Of a stretch of DNA of 64,000 nt, positions 41,224 through 50,062 are shown in pieces. The notes beneath the pieces were generated by a model. The model was not told the origin of the DNA, ran no database searches, and saw nothing but the letters and a program-made list of their open reading frames with translations. The position numbers were made by a program, and so were the translations under genes. The number at the start of each line of letters is the position of its first letter. Position 1 is the stretch's first letter. Where the stretch lies: positions 17,221-81,220 of the forward strand of contig NZ_CADIKH010000033.1 of assembly GCF_902859855.1 (NCBI RefSeq). Direction: 5' to 3'. The stretch is from Paraburkholderia humisilvae (GTDB taxonomy: Bacteria; Pseudomonadota; Gammaproteobacteria; Burkholderiales; Burkholderiaceae).

Positions 41224-43751
41224 GTATTAAGGCAGTCCTCGGCTCGTATCTGAAATCGGTAAAAAGTTTCTCGGAACTTGTGCCGTGGATGGGAATGAAC
41301 GCTGCAGATATGGTGTTCAACCTCGACGGATCGATAATGGTCGTGTACGAGGTGGCGGGTATTGATGCCGAGGGCCGTCTCCCGATTGAAACGGATGGCT
41401 TCGTCGAAAATTTCGAGAGGGCGCTCAAGGGCTTCGACGAACATATCCTGGTGTGGTCGATCATGGATCGCCGGCGGACTGAGTACTATCCGGACGCTGA
41501 CTTCCCGTCGACGATCGGCAAGTTCCTCGATCTTTCGTGGAAACAGCATCTGTTCGGACAAAGGCAGTACGAGAACAGGCATTATTTTGCGGTGGTCTAT
41601 CGCAATCTCGGCGGTTCGGGTGGCTTCTTCGACAAGCTGACCAATCACATGGATCGACATAAGGTTGGCATGTTCAAAGCCTTAAGTTCGGTTCTGTTCT
41701 CGGCCACTTCCGCCAAGAAAAACGCGGCGCTCGCGTTCGAGCAGTTCGACGCGCACGAAACTCATTTTCGCCAGATTCTCGAGGAGTTCGAAACGACAGT
41801 GAATTCGCTCGGCTTCCGGAGATTACAGAGCAACGAACTGATGACGTTCATGCATCAGCGCGTGAGTCCGCCGAACGATCACCATCGCGTGGGGATTCCG
41901 GATATTCCGGTCTATCTCAATACCTACCTGCCGGATTCGACGCTTCGGCGGAAAAAGAAGCACCTTGAGTTCGAGGGTGACGTGACGCGTTACGTCGGTG
42001 CCATGAGCGTCAAAAACTGGCCGAACGTGATTGCTCCAGGGGTGACCGATCCCCTGCTTCAGATCGACGGTGAGATTACCGTTAGTCAGTGCTTTGAGTT
42101 CTGGGGAAACGAACGGGCGAAGAAGTATATACAGGGCACGCAGGACCACTTCATGGCCAGCACCAAGCGTTGGACGACGCATTTGGTGGAGCAGTTGACG
42201 AAGACGGAATCGGACAAGATCGACGCCGGCAAACTGGCGCTGGCCGAAGATGCGTCCTCTGCGCTCGAGGATTTGACGGCGCTCGACCGTGCTTACGGCC
42301 ATTACAACATGACCATTCTCTGCTACGGAGACACCGAAGAGGAGATGGAGCAGACGCTAAAGGACGTCGGCAGCACGATGCGCACCTCTGTGGGTGCGAA
42401 GGTCGTCCGGGAGCGGATGTACGCTCTTTCAGCTTTTACTGCAACCCTGCCAGGTCAATGGGCCAACATCGTCCGATGGGGTTTCATCAACGTGGGAAAC
42501 CTCGCGGACCTTGCGCAACTTCGAGCGATCCGGACTGGCGATCGTCGGAACTCGCACCTTTCTGGACAATTGCAGCGACCGATTCCAGCATTGGCGCTCT
42601 TGCCGACCGAGCACAATGTCCCGTTCAACTACAACTTCCACCAGGGAGACTTGCCTCACTTTTTCGTGGTTGGCCCGTCCCGTTCGGGTAAGACGACACT
42701 GCTCAACTTCCTGATTTCGCAGTTTTTCAAGTATTACCCGTGCAATGTCCTGATTTTCGACAAGGACTATTCGTGCTATGTGGCGTCGGGTCTGCAGGGC
42801 GCGAAACATATCGACATGAATCCGAACACAGGTAAGGCGCCTCGCATGAATCCGTTGCGCGTCGTGAACGATCCGACGAAACGGGGTTGGCTGATGCGGT
42901 GGCTGCAACTGATCGTGACCGTTCGGCAATACGAGTGGAAGACCGAAGACGAGCTCGACATGAACAAGGCTCTGAACATGCTGGCGGCTCAGCCGGAGGA
43001 GAACTGGCGCCTGTCGAATTTGGCCGATTTCATGAAAGCGATTTCGCCAGCCCTTCACAAGGAATTGCAGCCTTGGCTCGAGGACGGCGGCACATACCCG
43101 CATTTCGATAGCTCCGAGGATGATTTCAAGCTCTCGTCGTTTACGGACGTCGAGATGGGCGGGCTGCTTGAGGATGAGATTCTGGCGCCGGTCTTTATCG
43201 ACTACGCGTTCTTCTGTATCGACGAGATGCTGGTTCTCGATCCGGAGCAAGGTATCAAACCGACCTTGATTTACCTCGAGGAAGTTTGGTATTTGCTCAA
43301 GAACAAGAAGCTGCGGGAGCGGTTCGACAACTGGCTGCGCACACTCGCCAAGAAAAACGCGATCGTGGGTATGACCACGCAATCACTGAAGGAAATCGCT
43401 GACAGTGACATCTTCACCACAATCATCGATAACATTCAGAACCGTATCTTCCTGCCAAACCCGAGTGTGATGGCGCACTATGACCTGTACAGCAGCAAGT
43501 TCCAGCTTAATGATGAGCAAATCGAGCGGATTCGCACTGCCACACGGAAAGTGCAGTACTACTTCGTGAATCCGGAAGGCATGTCCCGCATGGCGAACGT
43601 GCGGTTCCCGCCCCAAATGCTGGCTTGCCTGCGGTCGGATCAGCTCGCGATCCAAAAATACAAGGAGTTTCGCGACAAGCTGGTGGCTGACTGGGAGGAG
43701 CAGTACATCGAGGAAATGGTGCGCCTGGGGGAGGTCGCGAAGAATGAATAA
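41217..43751 (+). CDS. trbE: TrbE/VirB4 secretion ATPase
   Basis: An 844-residue VirB4-family ATPase. The N-terminal CagE/VirB4 domain covers residues 1-430. Walker A is VVGPSRSGKTTLLNFL (about residue 485), and Walker B is TLIYLEEVWYLL (about 685). ATPase motif D, GMTTQSLKEIA, precedes the C-terminal YFVNPEGMSRMANVRFPPQML. It energises assembly and substrate passage of the conjugation channel. It overlaps trbJ by 8 bp. Confidence 0.95.
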   Translation: MLSIKAVLGSYLKSVKSFSELVPWMGMNAADMVFNLDGSIMVVYEVAGIDAEGRLPIETDGFVENFERALKGFDEHILVWSIMDRRRTEYYPDADFPSTIGKFLDLSWKQHLFGQRQYENRHYFAVVYRNLGGSGGFFDKLTNHMDRHKVGMFKALSSVLFSATSAKKNAALAFEQFDAHETHFRQILEEFETTVNSLGFRRLQSNELMTFMHQRVSPPNDHHRVGIPDIPVYLNTYLPDSTLRRKKKHLEFEGDVTRYVGAMSVKNWPNVIAPGVTDPLLQIDGEITVSQCFEFWGNERAKKYIQGTQDHFMASTKRWTTHLVEQLTKTESDKIDAGKLALAEDASSALEDLTALDRAYGHYNMTILCYGDTEEEMEQTLKDVGSTMRTSVGAKVVRERMYALSAFTATLPGQWANIVRWGFINVGNLADLAQLRAIRTGDRRNSHLSGQLQRPIPALALLPTEHNVPFNYNFHQGDLPHFFVVGPSRSGKTTLLNFLISQFFKYYPCNVLIFDKDYSCYVASGLQGAKHIDMNPNTGKAPRMNPLRVVNDPTKRGWLMRWLQLIVTVRQYEWKTEDELDMNKALNMLAAQPEENWRLSNLADFMKAISPALHKELQPWLEDGGTYPHFDSSEDDFKLSSFTDVEMGGLLEDEILAPVFIDYAFFCIDEMLVLDPEQGIKPTLIYLEEVWYLLKNKKLRERFDNWLRTLAKKNAIVGMTTQSLKEIADSDIFTTIIDNIQNRIFLPNPSVMAHYDLYSSKFQLNDEQIERIRTATRKVQYYFVNPEGMSRMANVRFPPQMLACLRSDQLAIQKYKEFRDKLVADWEEQYIEEMVRLGEVAKNE

Positions 43752-44505
43752 AGTCGTTGCTGTTCTCTTGGCCATAGCCTATTCGTGCTCGTGTTACGCC
43801 GGCGGTATGCCCGTGTTCACAGGCGGCATGGTGTTCGATCCGACCAACTTCGCTCAAACTGTCATCAAAGCGGCGCAGACAGCTCAAAAGGTGATTCTGG
43901 ATGGGCAAAGGTATGCGTATCAACTTCAGCAGTATGAGATGCAAGTCAAGCAACTGGCGGCGATTAACCCGCAGCAGCTTGCGGCGTTAGGGGGGGTGTC
44001 CCTTACCAACCTGACAGCTGTGACCAATTACGTCTCCAGCCTTCAGAACGTGGTCGGTGATTTGAACAACGTCTCGACGGCCCTGAACAATCGCTTTACG
44101 GAGTCGCAACTGTCCGGGCAGACGTGGTCGGAGTATCTGGCCTCTCAGCAAGCGGCAATCCACGCACGTGTCCAGTCTGCGCAGATCCGCGCTCAAAACG
44201 AAGCTGCGACGCTGCAATCGGTACAGAACGACTATGCGCTTGCAGCGCAATGGCAGGCGCGGATCCCGGCCACCATGGGCACGAACGAGGATATCCAGTT
44301 GCTGGACGCTCAGATGAACCGGGTGGTAATGCAGAACTCGCAGATCATCAAGATGTTGGTCGACAAGAATGGCGTACTCAAGGCGAACGATGAGGCCGAA
44401 GAACTGGGAAAGAAGAACCAGGACGCGTCCGCCCGGTCGGTATTTAACGGTGCCATTCAACAGGACAACCAGAACAGTCAGTCGTTGATCAACGGTCTGC
44501 AATAG
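43744..44505 (+). CDS. trbJ: TrbJ/VirB5-like protein, copy 1
   Basis: A 253-residue periplasmic protein with signal peptide MNKVVAVLLAIAYSCSCYAG. It contains the TrbJ signature near the mature start, VFDPTNFAQTVIKAAQTAQ, and coiled-coil-forming stretches (YQLQQYEMQVKQLAAINPQQL, AQNEAATLQSVQNDYALAAQW). TrbJ/VirB5 sits at the pilus tip. A second copy follows after 28 bp. Confidence 0.85.
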   Translation: MNKVVAVLLAIAYSCSCYAGGMPVFTGGMVFDPTNFAQTVIKAAQTAQKVILDGQRYAYQLQQYEMQVKQLAAINPQQLAALGGVSLTNLTAVTNYVSSLQNVVGDLNNVSTALNNRFTESQLSGQTWSEYLASQQAAIHARVQSAQIRAQNEAATLQSVQNDYALAAQWQARIPATMGTNEDIQLLDAQMNRVVMQNSQIIKMLVDKNGVLKANDEAEELGKKNQDASARSVFNGAIQQDNQNSQSLINGLQ

Positions 44506-44533
44506 TTTCAACACGACACGAAAGGAAAGAGCC

Positions 44534-45319
44534 ATGAAAAAGTTCGTTTGTGCCGCAATGTTGATGCTTGCATCGACAACGTCGTTTGCGCAGTACATCG
44601 TCTTCGATCCGTCGAACTATGCGCAGAACCTGGTGACGGCCGCCCAGACGGTCCAATCAGTTCTGAAGGAAACGCAGCAGTACACCACGCAGATTCTGCA
44701 GTACGAGAACGAAGTCAAGCAGCTCGCATCGATCGGCCCGGAGGCGTTGAACACGCTGAAGAGCGTGGGCAACTTCAATCTGAACAATATCAACGGCTAC
44801 ATTAACTCCCTGAATTCGCTCTACGGCAACCTGTCCGGAATGTCGAATCAGATCTCTACGCAGTTCTCGGCCGCCCAGCTGAGCAGCATGACGTGGGATC
44901 AGTACATGGCGAAGCAGAAGCAGGATATTCAGAACGGCGTCGGCGCAGCGCAGATTCGGGCGCAAAACGAGGCGAACACGCTCAGCTCGATCCAGCAGGA
45001 CTACGCGATGGCGCAACAGTGGCAGTCGCAAATTCCGACGACCTCAGGTATTCACGAGTCGATGCAGTTGATGAACGAACAAATGAACCGAGTTGTTATG
45101 CAGAACGGGCAATTGATGCAGCAGCTGCAATCCATGAATGGTGGGTCTAAAGCGATGGAGGATATGAACAAGGCCGTCGCGAAGCAGCGGAACAACGACG
45201 CGCTGCAATCAATCGACCAGACCATCAGCACAGACAACGGGAATATGACGACGCTTGTCAACGGGCTCACGAACGGTTCACCTGCCTACACGACTTCGGG
45301 CAGCGCGCCGACGAACTGA
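44534..45319 (+). CDS. trbJ: TrbJ/VirB5-like protein, copy 2
   Basis: A 261-residue paralogue of the previous gene. The signal peptide MKKFVCAAMLMLASTTSFA is followed by VFDPSNYAQNLVTAAQTVQS, ILQYENEVKQLASIGPEAL, AQIRAQNEANTLSSIQQDYAMAQQW and NEQMNRVVMQNGQLMQQLQ, nearly the same order as in copy 1. Its Shine-Dalgarno is GAAAGGAAAG. The C-terminus diverges (Ser/Thr/Gly-rich). Two tip proteins could give two receptor preferences, or the second could be a TrbK/exclusion-like function. Confidence 0.85.
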   Translation: MKKFVCAAMLMLASTTSFAQYIVFDPSNYAQNLVTAAQTVQSVLKETQQYTTQILQYENEVKQLASIGPEALNTLKSVGNFNLNNINGYINSLNSLYGNLSGMSNQISTQFSAAQLSSMTWDQYMAKQKQDIQNGVGAAQIRAQNEANTLSSIQQDYAMAQQWQSQIPTTSGIHESMQLMNEQMNRVVMQNGQLMQQLQSMNGGSKAMEDMNKAVAKQRNNDALQSIDQTISTDNGNMTTLVNGLTNGSPAYTTSGSAPTN

Positions 45320-45377
45320 GAGATTTACGGACGGAAGGGTAGAAAGCGCGCGTTAAGAATGCATCTAAGGAAGCGGT

Positions 45378-46673
45378 ATGATGAGCATGACTATGCAAAT
45401 GTCACCGGGAAGATCGTCGCGCCGAACAGGGATGGTCAACCTGCTGTCTGCGTTGGCGTTTATTGTGTGCACGCTTTTCTCGCTCTCGGCTTTCGCTCAG
45501 AGTACGGGCTCGTCCGGAATTTCAATTTCCGCGGCGTCCTCAGCTTTGGTGTCGGAGGTGACGAACGATCTGAATCAGCTTGAAAGTACGCTTCAGTCGA
45601 ATTTCAGCAGCATGAGCAGTACGCTATCTGCTGACGGCACTGAGCTGGAGTGGGCGCTTTTCAGCGTCATGTTCGTCTGGACAGCTATTACCGGGATGCT
45701 AAAGGGTGAGTCGCTGGGGGAGGTTTTCGCACAGGTCATTATCCAGATCCTTATGCTTGGTATCGTGATGGCATGCCTGAATTCGAGTTCACAGACAGCG
45801 CTTACGCAGACGTTTTCCACGATCTCGAATCAGTTTGGCGCCGGTACAAATCTGTCCGGCGGATTCAAGAGTTTCTTCACCGCGATCTCTAGCCTGTGGA
45901 CAACTGCCGGGAGTTCAACGTCGTCAGGGTCAAGCGGCAGCAACTGGTTTTCATCGTTGTTCCACACCATTGGCGACTTCGATCTTGGCTCTATCCTCGC
46001 GGGACTGGCGATCGTGATTCTGAAGCTGATGACGACGGTGATTGTCGCGGGCGCCGCGGCGCTGTGGGCGGGGAACTACATCCTCTCGCAGATGAAGATG
46101 TACATCGGTCTTGCGATTGCACCGGTGATGGTGCCGTGGCTCCTCATGCCTTACACGTCGTTTTTGTTCGAGGGGTGGTTGAAGTTCATGATTGGCGCGG
46201 GTTTGATGCAGATCGTAGGCGCGATCATGGTCAAGCAAACCAATACCTTGATGACTACCATGACAACTGTAGCTGCGGGAGCGACAGCGACGAACGTCAT
46301 TCTGTATGTAGTACTGGTTGTGCTCGCCCTGGTGATCAGTTACATGATGTCGGAGATCAATGGTATTGCTATGGGGCTACTCGCGGGCGGGTCCCGGGTC
46401 GGCATGGGCTTTAGCGCATGGTCGAACGTGAAGAATTTCGGGCCAAATCGTGCAGCAGGTAAGGTTCTAGGGAAGTCCGCCGCCCTCGCCGGTAAGGGTG
46501 CTCGTGCGGTGGGCCAAGGCGCAAAGTCGGCAGGCGCGGCAGCACTCAACCGTATTCGTGGCGGCGGTGGTGGGGCTCGTGGCGGCGGCGGCGGGTCGAG
46601 AAACACGATGGCCTCAAGCGGCGGCGTCCGGGCAACCATGGCCCAAGCGCGCGGCGGTTCGTCCAGGAGTTAA
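45378..46673 (+). CDS. trbL: TrbL/VirB6-like channel protein
   Basis: A 431-residue polytopic membrane protein. A signal-like N-terminus (LLSALAFIVCTLFSLSAFA) is followed by a Ser-rich exported region. Then come helices such as GEVFAQVIIQILMLGIVMACL, AGLAIVILKLMTTVIVAGAAALWAG, MYIGLAIAPVMVPWLLMPY and ATNVILYVVLVVLALVISYMM. The tail is Gly/Ala/Arg-rich and cytoplasmic. Start taken at 45378 with AAGGAAG in front. Confidence 0.9.
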   Translation: MMSMTMQMSPGRSSRRTGMVNLLSALAFIVCTLFSLSAFAQSTGSSGISISAASSALVSEVTNDLNQLESTLQSNFSSMSSTLSADGTELEWALFSVMFVWTAITGMLKGESLGEVFAQVIIQILMLGIVMACLNSSSQTALTQTFSTISNQFGAGTNLSGGFKSFFTAISSLWTTAGSSTSSGSSGSNWFSSLFHTIGDFDLGSILAGLAIVILKLMTTVIVAGAAALWAGNYILSQMKMYIGLAIAPVMVPWLLMPYTSFLFEGWLKFMIGAGLMQIVGAIMVKQTNTLMTTMTTVAAGATATNVILYVVLVVLALVISYMMSEINGIAMGLLAGGSRVGMGFSAWSNVKNFGPNRAAGKVLGKSAALAGKGARAVGQGAKSAGAAALNRIRGGGGGARGGGGGSRNTMASSGGVRATMAQARGGSSRS

Positions 46674-46711
46674 GTCGTAGTTTTTGTTGACGGATATTTG
46701 AAAGGAGTCTC

Positions 46712-47002
46712 ATGAGCAGCACCGAGGCCGAAGGCGGCGACCGCCATGCGAAGAGGTCGTTTCGAGAGGCATTTGTGGATACGCTTCATATGCTTCGCGC
46801 GGGACCGGATACCGAAGAAGAATGGGACGCGAGAGAAATCGAGTTGCATGCCATGGTTCAGGAGTCTGTACCGAGTGCGATCGGCGTGACGCTCGCGCGG
46901 ACGCTAATTGAGCAGCCGCTTCTGTTCGTGGTAGGAGTAGGTGGGCTGATTCTCTGGACCGCGTTGGAAGCAGTGCCCTTTATTTACCACCTTCTCGCAT
47001 AG
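46712..47002 (+). CDS. Small membrane protein in the trb operon
   Basis: A 96-residue protein. The first 65 residues are soluble and charged (FREAFVDTLHMLRAGPDTEEEWDARE), followed by a hydrophobic C-terminus (TLIEQPLLFVVGVGGLILWTALEAVPFIYHLL). GAAAGGAG precedes the ATG. No homologue recognised. It occupies the interval between trbL and the AAA ATPase gene, in the transfer operon. Confidence 0.6.
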   Translation: MSSTEAEGGDRHAKRSFREAFVDTLHMLRAGPDTEEEWDAREIELHAMVQESVPSAIGVTLARTLIEQPLLFVVGVGGLILWTALEAVPFIYHLLA

Positions 47003-47022
47003 ACAGTGGACCGAGGGAGCTT

Positions 47023-47071
47023 GTTTCCGGATCTCCTTCCCGTACATTAACGGGTAAGGAGATCCGGAAAC
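47023..47071 (+). promoter_or_regulatory. 21-bp hairpin burying the ribosome binding site of the next gene
   Basis: GTTTCCGGATCTCCTT (47023-47038) pairs perfectly with 47056-47071, and CCCGT (47039-47043) with ACGGG (47050-47054), leaving one bulged T and a 6-base loop. The right arm contains AAGGAG and ends at the base before the ATG at 47072. No T tract follows. Confidence 0.8.
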
Positions 47072-47218
47072 ATGACCACCCTCTACCGAACCATTCTTTT
47101 CGCAGCGCTCGCCTGCTATGGCTGGTACTACAACACCAGCTTGAACGTGGGCAATTTTTCGAAGGGCGCTCCAGTTCATCTCGATTCGGCTCGTTCGGCC
47201 TCGCACGGAGGTGAATGA
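47072..47218 (+). CDS. 48-residue membrane peptide, translationally coupled to the AAA ATPase
   Basis: The frame reads MTTLYRTILFAALACYGWYY then a polar tail ending HGGE. It has one hydrophobic segment (residues 4-20) that could be a membrane anchor or signal. Its ribosome binding site AAGGAG is inside the long hairpin. Its stop overlaps the next gene by 4 bases (ATGA). The position and coupling support real translation. Function unknown. Confidence 0.55.
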   Translation: MTTLYRTILFAALACYGWYYNTSLNVGNFSKGAPVHLDSARSASHGGE

Positions 47219-49161
47219 TGAACGGCTACTATCGTCGCTCGAACCCACTCGATACGATTCTCGGCATCGCCGTGGTTGCGCTTCTTGCATTTGCAGTGCT
47301 GTCGTCGATCGCGTGGGCCTGGGAAACCTGGCAGCTGCTCACGTCGAATCAATCCACGCATGACGTCATTCTGTACGGCCGCGTCGCGTCGATCGTCATC
47401 GCGATCCTCGGACTTGCAGCGATCCGATTCCGCGCGGTTGCCTACGTGGCAATAACTGTCTTCGCGTTCAGTTGGCTTGCGCTGCGTTCGGGGGGCGCTG
47501 ATGGCGGCGAATTCTGGGGCTTTGCGGGCTTCATGCCGATTCTTGCAATCTACCCGTGGCTTGCCCGGAAGTTTCCTGAAGTGGCTGATGGTCGCGAGCG
47601 GGCAATGGCGGTGAACAATTCTCAAGAAGCGGGTTCGACGCCGCTACCGCATCTTCCAGTTACGACCCCGCGGAAGGGTCTTGATTCGCTCGTTGGCATG
47701 GCTGATCTGAAAGATCGTCTTCGCGATGCGGCGTCAGACATACTGGCGAAACGTGTTGAGGGCGAGCAGCCGCGTAACGGCATCCTCCTGCACGGCGACC
47801 CGGGGAACGGTAAGACGGTATTTGCTGAGTGTCTGGCCGGAGAATTCAAGCTCCCACTGATCAAGTTGCGCAATAGTGATGTAGCCAGCCGTTGGAAGAA
47901 TCAGACGACGGAAAGCATTGTTCAAGCATTCGCGGATGCCAAGGCACACGCACCCTGCATGCTGTTCATCGACGAAGCAGATAGCTTGCTTGTCGACCGC
48001 GCGCTGATGGCCGAGGGCGGGGGGGAGGAAGCGAAGATCACGAACGCGCTGCTGACCGAACTGGTGGACATTCGTGCTCATCGCGTTGTCGTGGTTGCGG
48101 CGACGAACTATCTGGAAAAGCTCGATGCGGCGGGCATGCGTGAGGGGCGGTTCGATTTCAAAGTTGAGGTGCCGACACCGGATGAGCCGGCACGTCTCGC
48201 GCTTCTGAACGCAGCGCTGAAGCGACATGTGCCGTACGTCGAGATTCCGGAAGCCGCTGTCGAACGGGCAGCCAAGCGTTGGGTCGGGTATTCCAGCAAG
48301 CGTATCCAGTCGGTCGGTGAGCAAATGCGGGAGATGAAGCGCAAAACCAACCGGAACAGCTTCGACTTCGACGACTTGATGGCGGCGATGCGAGCTTTGC
48401 AAGGCCGTGCTGGGAAGATCCCGGAAAACACTAAAGAGCTGGACGATATTATCCTTCCGGCTGCGTCGAGCAAGCGTTTGAAAGCCATTGCTACTCGCAT
48501 GTCGAAAGTCGGTCAGATCGAGGAAATGGGCGGCAAGGCGCCCACGGGCATCGTCTTCTACGGCCCTCCGGGCACGGGCAAGACCGAAGCGGCTCGTGCG
48601 TTGGCAAAGACGACGGGCTGGGCATTCCTGCATACAACGGGCAGCGCGCTGATGGCGGATCCTTCTTCGTGGGACAAGCTGATCCGCGAGGCCAAAGACA
48701 TTCGTCCGGTAATCGTGTTCCTGGATGAAGCTGACGATATTCTCCGGAACCGGCAGATGTCCAACGTCGCGGCGCTGACCAACAAGATTCTGGTCTCGAT
48801 GGACGGGGCGGGCGGAAGAACTCCGGACATCGTTTTCATTGCTGCCACAAACTTCGTTGACGAGATTGACGAAGCGGCGATGCGAGGCGGCCGCTTTACG
48901 GAGAAGGTGCGTTTTGATCTGCCCGATGAAGCGGGTATTGAGAAATACGTCTCGGACTGGCTGGGCATGCGCGGTATCGAGCCGATGAACAGCTTCGTGG
49001 TTCGCGTGGCGAACACTCTCAAAGGAGAGTCGATTGCAAACGTGGACGCCATCCTCCAGGAAGCCGTCAACCAATGCGCCGTCAGGGTGCTGGGCGGTGA
49101 GGAGGGGAGCCTGACGGTTGACGACATCGCGGAGGCGCGAGAGACAATTTCTCGCATTTGA
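47215..49161 (+). CDS. Membrane-anchored double-AAA (Cdc48/VCP-like) ATPase
   Basis: A 648-residue protein with three or four N-terminal hydrophobic helices (residues 12-125: LGIAVVALLAFAVLSSIAWAW, RVASIVIAILGLAAIRF) and two AAA modules. Module 1: Walker A GDPGNGKT, Walker B CMLFIDEADSLL, sensor VVVVAATNYLEKLD, arginine finger region REGRFDFKV. Module 2: GPPGTGKTEAARAL, VIVFLDEADDIL, IVFIAATNFVDEID, MRGGRFTEKV. No protease domain is attached, so an unfoldase or remodelling role is likely, not FtsH proteolysis. Placement between trbL and trbF suggests work on the transfer apparatus. A strong terminator ends the unit. Confidence 0.85.
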   Translation: MMNGYYRRSNPLDTILGIAVVALLAFAVLSSIAWAWETWQLLTSNQSTHDVILYGRVASIVIAILGLAAIRFRAVAYVAITVFAFSWLALRSGGADGGEFWGFAGFMPILAIYPWLARKFPEVADGRERAMAVNNSQEAGSTPLPHLPVTTPRKGLDSLVGMADLKDRLRDAASDILAKRVEGEQPRNGILLHGDPGNGKTVFAECLAGEFKLPLIKLRNSDVASRWKNQTTESIVQAFADAKAHAPCMLFIDEADSLLVDRALMAEGGGEEAKITNALLTELVDIRAHRVVVVAATNYLEKLDAAGMREGRFDFKVEVPTPDEPARLALLNAALKRHVPYVEIPEAAVERAAKRWVGYSSKRIQSVGEQMREMKRKTNRNSFDFDDLMAAMRALQGRAGKIPENTKELDDIILPAASSKRLKAIATRMSKVGQIEEMGGKAPTGIVFYGPPGTGKTEAARALAKTTGWAFLHTTGSALMADPSSWDKLIREAKDIRPVIVFLDEADDILRNRQMSNVAALTNKILVSMDGAGGRTPDIVFIAATNFVDEIDEAAMRGGRFTEKVRFDLPDEAGIEKYVSDWLGMRGIEPMNSFVVRVANTLKGESIANVDAILQEAVNQCAVRVLGGEEGSLTVDDIAEARETISRI

Positions 49162-49185
49162 TCAGCGTCTTCGTGGGACTCGAGG

Positions 49186-49218
49186 CAGGCCCTGTTTTGA
49201 CAAGGGCCTGTTTTTTTT
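49186..49218 (+). terminator. Intrinsic terminator
   Basis: CAGGCCCT (49186-49193) with AGGGCCTG (49203-49210) and eight T residues, closing the trbB-to-AAA part of the operon. Confidence 0.95.
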
Positions 49219-49334
49219 CGATTGTCGTTTGACTCCCAGGGAATGTGATCTGCTGTTCAAGCAATCTGCCCTGGAAAGAACCCCTTCTTAGGCAATGTTT
49301 TCGCGTGGTTGACCACTAGACCCTCATGTTCTAC

Positions 49335-49347
49335 TTCCTGCTAAGAA
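49335..49347. promoter_or_regulatory. 13-bp palindromic operator candidate, site 9 (trbF promoter)
   Basis: TTCCTGCTAAGAA, only 16 bp before the trbF ATG; a repressor here would block the start of the trbF-G-I transcript. A TTGACC element at about 49312 could be its -35. Confidence 0.55.
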
Positions 49348-49363
49348 ATTTTGGAGTGGAAGC

Positions 49364-50062
49364 ATGCGGTTTAATCGAAAGGAAAAGCCAGTCGACGTAC
49401 TGATGGCGGGGAACGCCGGCCCGGTCACAGCATACGACAAGGCCAAGCGTGAATTCTTCGAAATCATCGGTACAAGTCAGGCGAACGCGGCGCGGTGGTT
49501 CGTCATCGCCGTGGTTATGGGCCTAGGCCTGGTCGCGATGGCGGCGGACTTCTATCGTCTCCTCCCACTCAAGACTATCGTCCCTTGGATCGTGCACGAG
49601 CAAGCCGATGGCGGTGTTGTGAATGGCGGGTCTGTTGCGGCCGAGCATTTCACGCCCGATCGCAACATGCGGTCATATTTTCTACGGCACTGGGCGGAAA
49701 AGGCGCTGACCATTGACCAGTACACGTCGCAGAAAGATTTGAAGGCAGCTCAGGCGCTGTGTCGAGGCGCGGCCGTCGGAGAATTTGCCCAGATGATGAA
49801 AGAGGACAACCCCTTCGGCAAATTGGCGCTCAATGCGCAGTACACGCGTGTTGTTCACGTGAAGAGCGTTGACCCGGGTGAAAACGGCGTTGGCTTCATC
49901 TTTTTGACCACCGTGGCCGGTGGCGGTACCGGCGATCCTGATACGAAGCAATACCGGGTCACGGTCCATTACGCGATTTCTCCTCCGACGAATGAGGAGG
50001 AGATTGCCAGCAACCCCGTTGGCCTCTACATCACCCACTTCGCCCGCGTCGAGGACTTTTAA
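49364..50062 (+). CDS. trbF: TrbF/VirB8 channel protein
   Basis: A 232-residue inner-membrane protein with one N-terminal helix (AARWFVIAVVMGLGLVAMAADFY). The periplasmic VirB8 domain reads FTPDRNMRSYFLRHWAEKALTID, ALCRGAAVGEFAQMM, GVGFIFLTTVAGGG and YRVTVHYAISPPTNEEEIASNPVGLYI. The NPxGxYI ending is the VirB8/TrbF hallmark. It begins a second trb transcript after the terminator and ends with a 1-bp overlap with trbG. Confidence 0.92.
   Translation: MRFNRKEKPVDVLMAGNAGPVTAYDKAKREFFEIIGTSQANAARWFVIAVVMGLGLVAMAADFYRLLPLKTIVPWIVHEQADGGVVNGGSVAAEHFTPDRNMRSYFLRHWAEKALTIDQYTSQKDLKAAQALCRGAAVGEFAQMMKEDNPFGKLALNAQYTRVVHVKSVDPGENGVGFIFLTTVAGGGTGDPDTKQYRVTVHYAISPPTNEEEIASNPVGLYITHFARVEDF

Noticed and set aside
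47023..47071. Hairpin as an intrinsic terminator
   Set aside because: No T tract follows, and the right arm runs straight into a ribosome binding site and start codon of a coupled gene.
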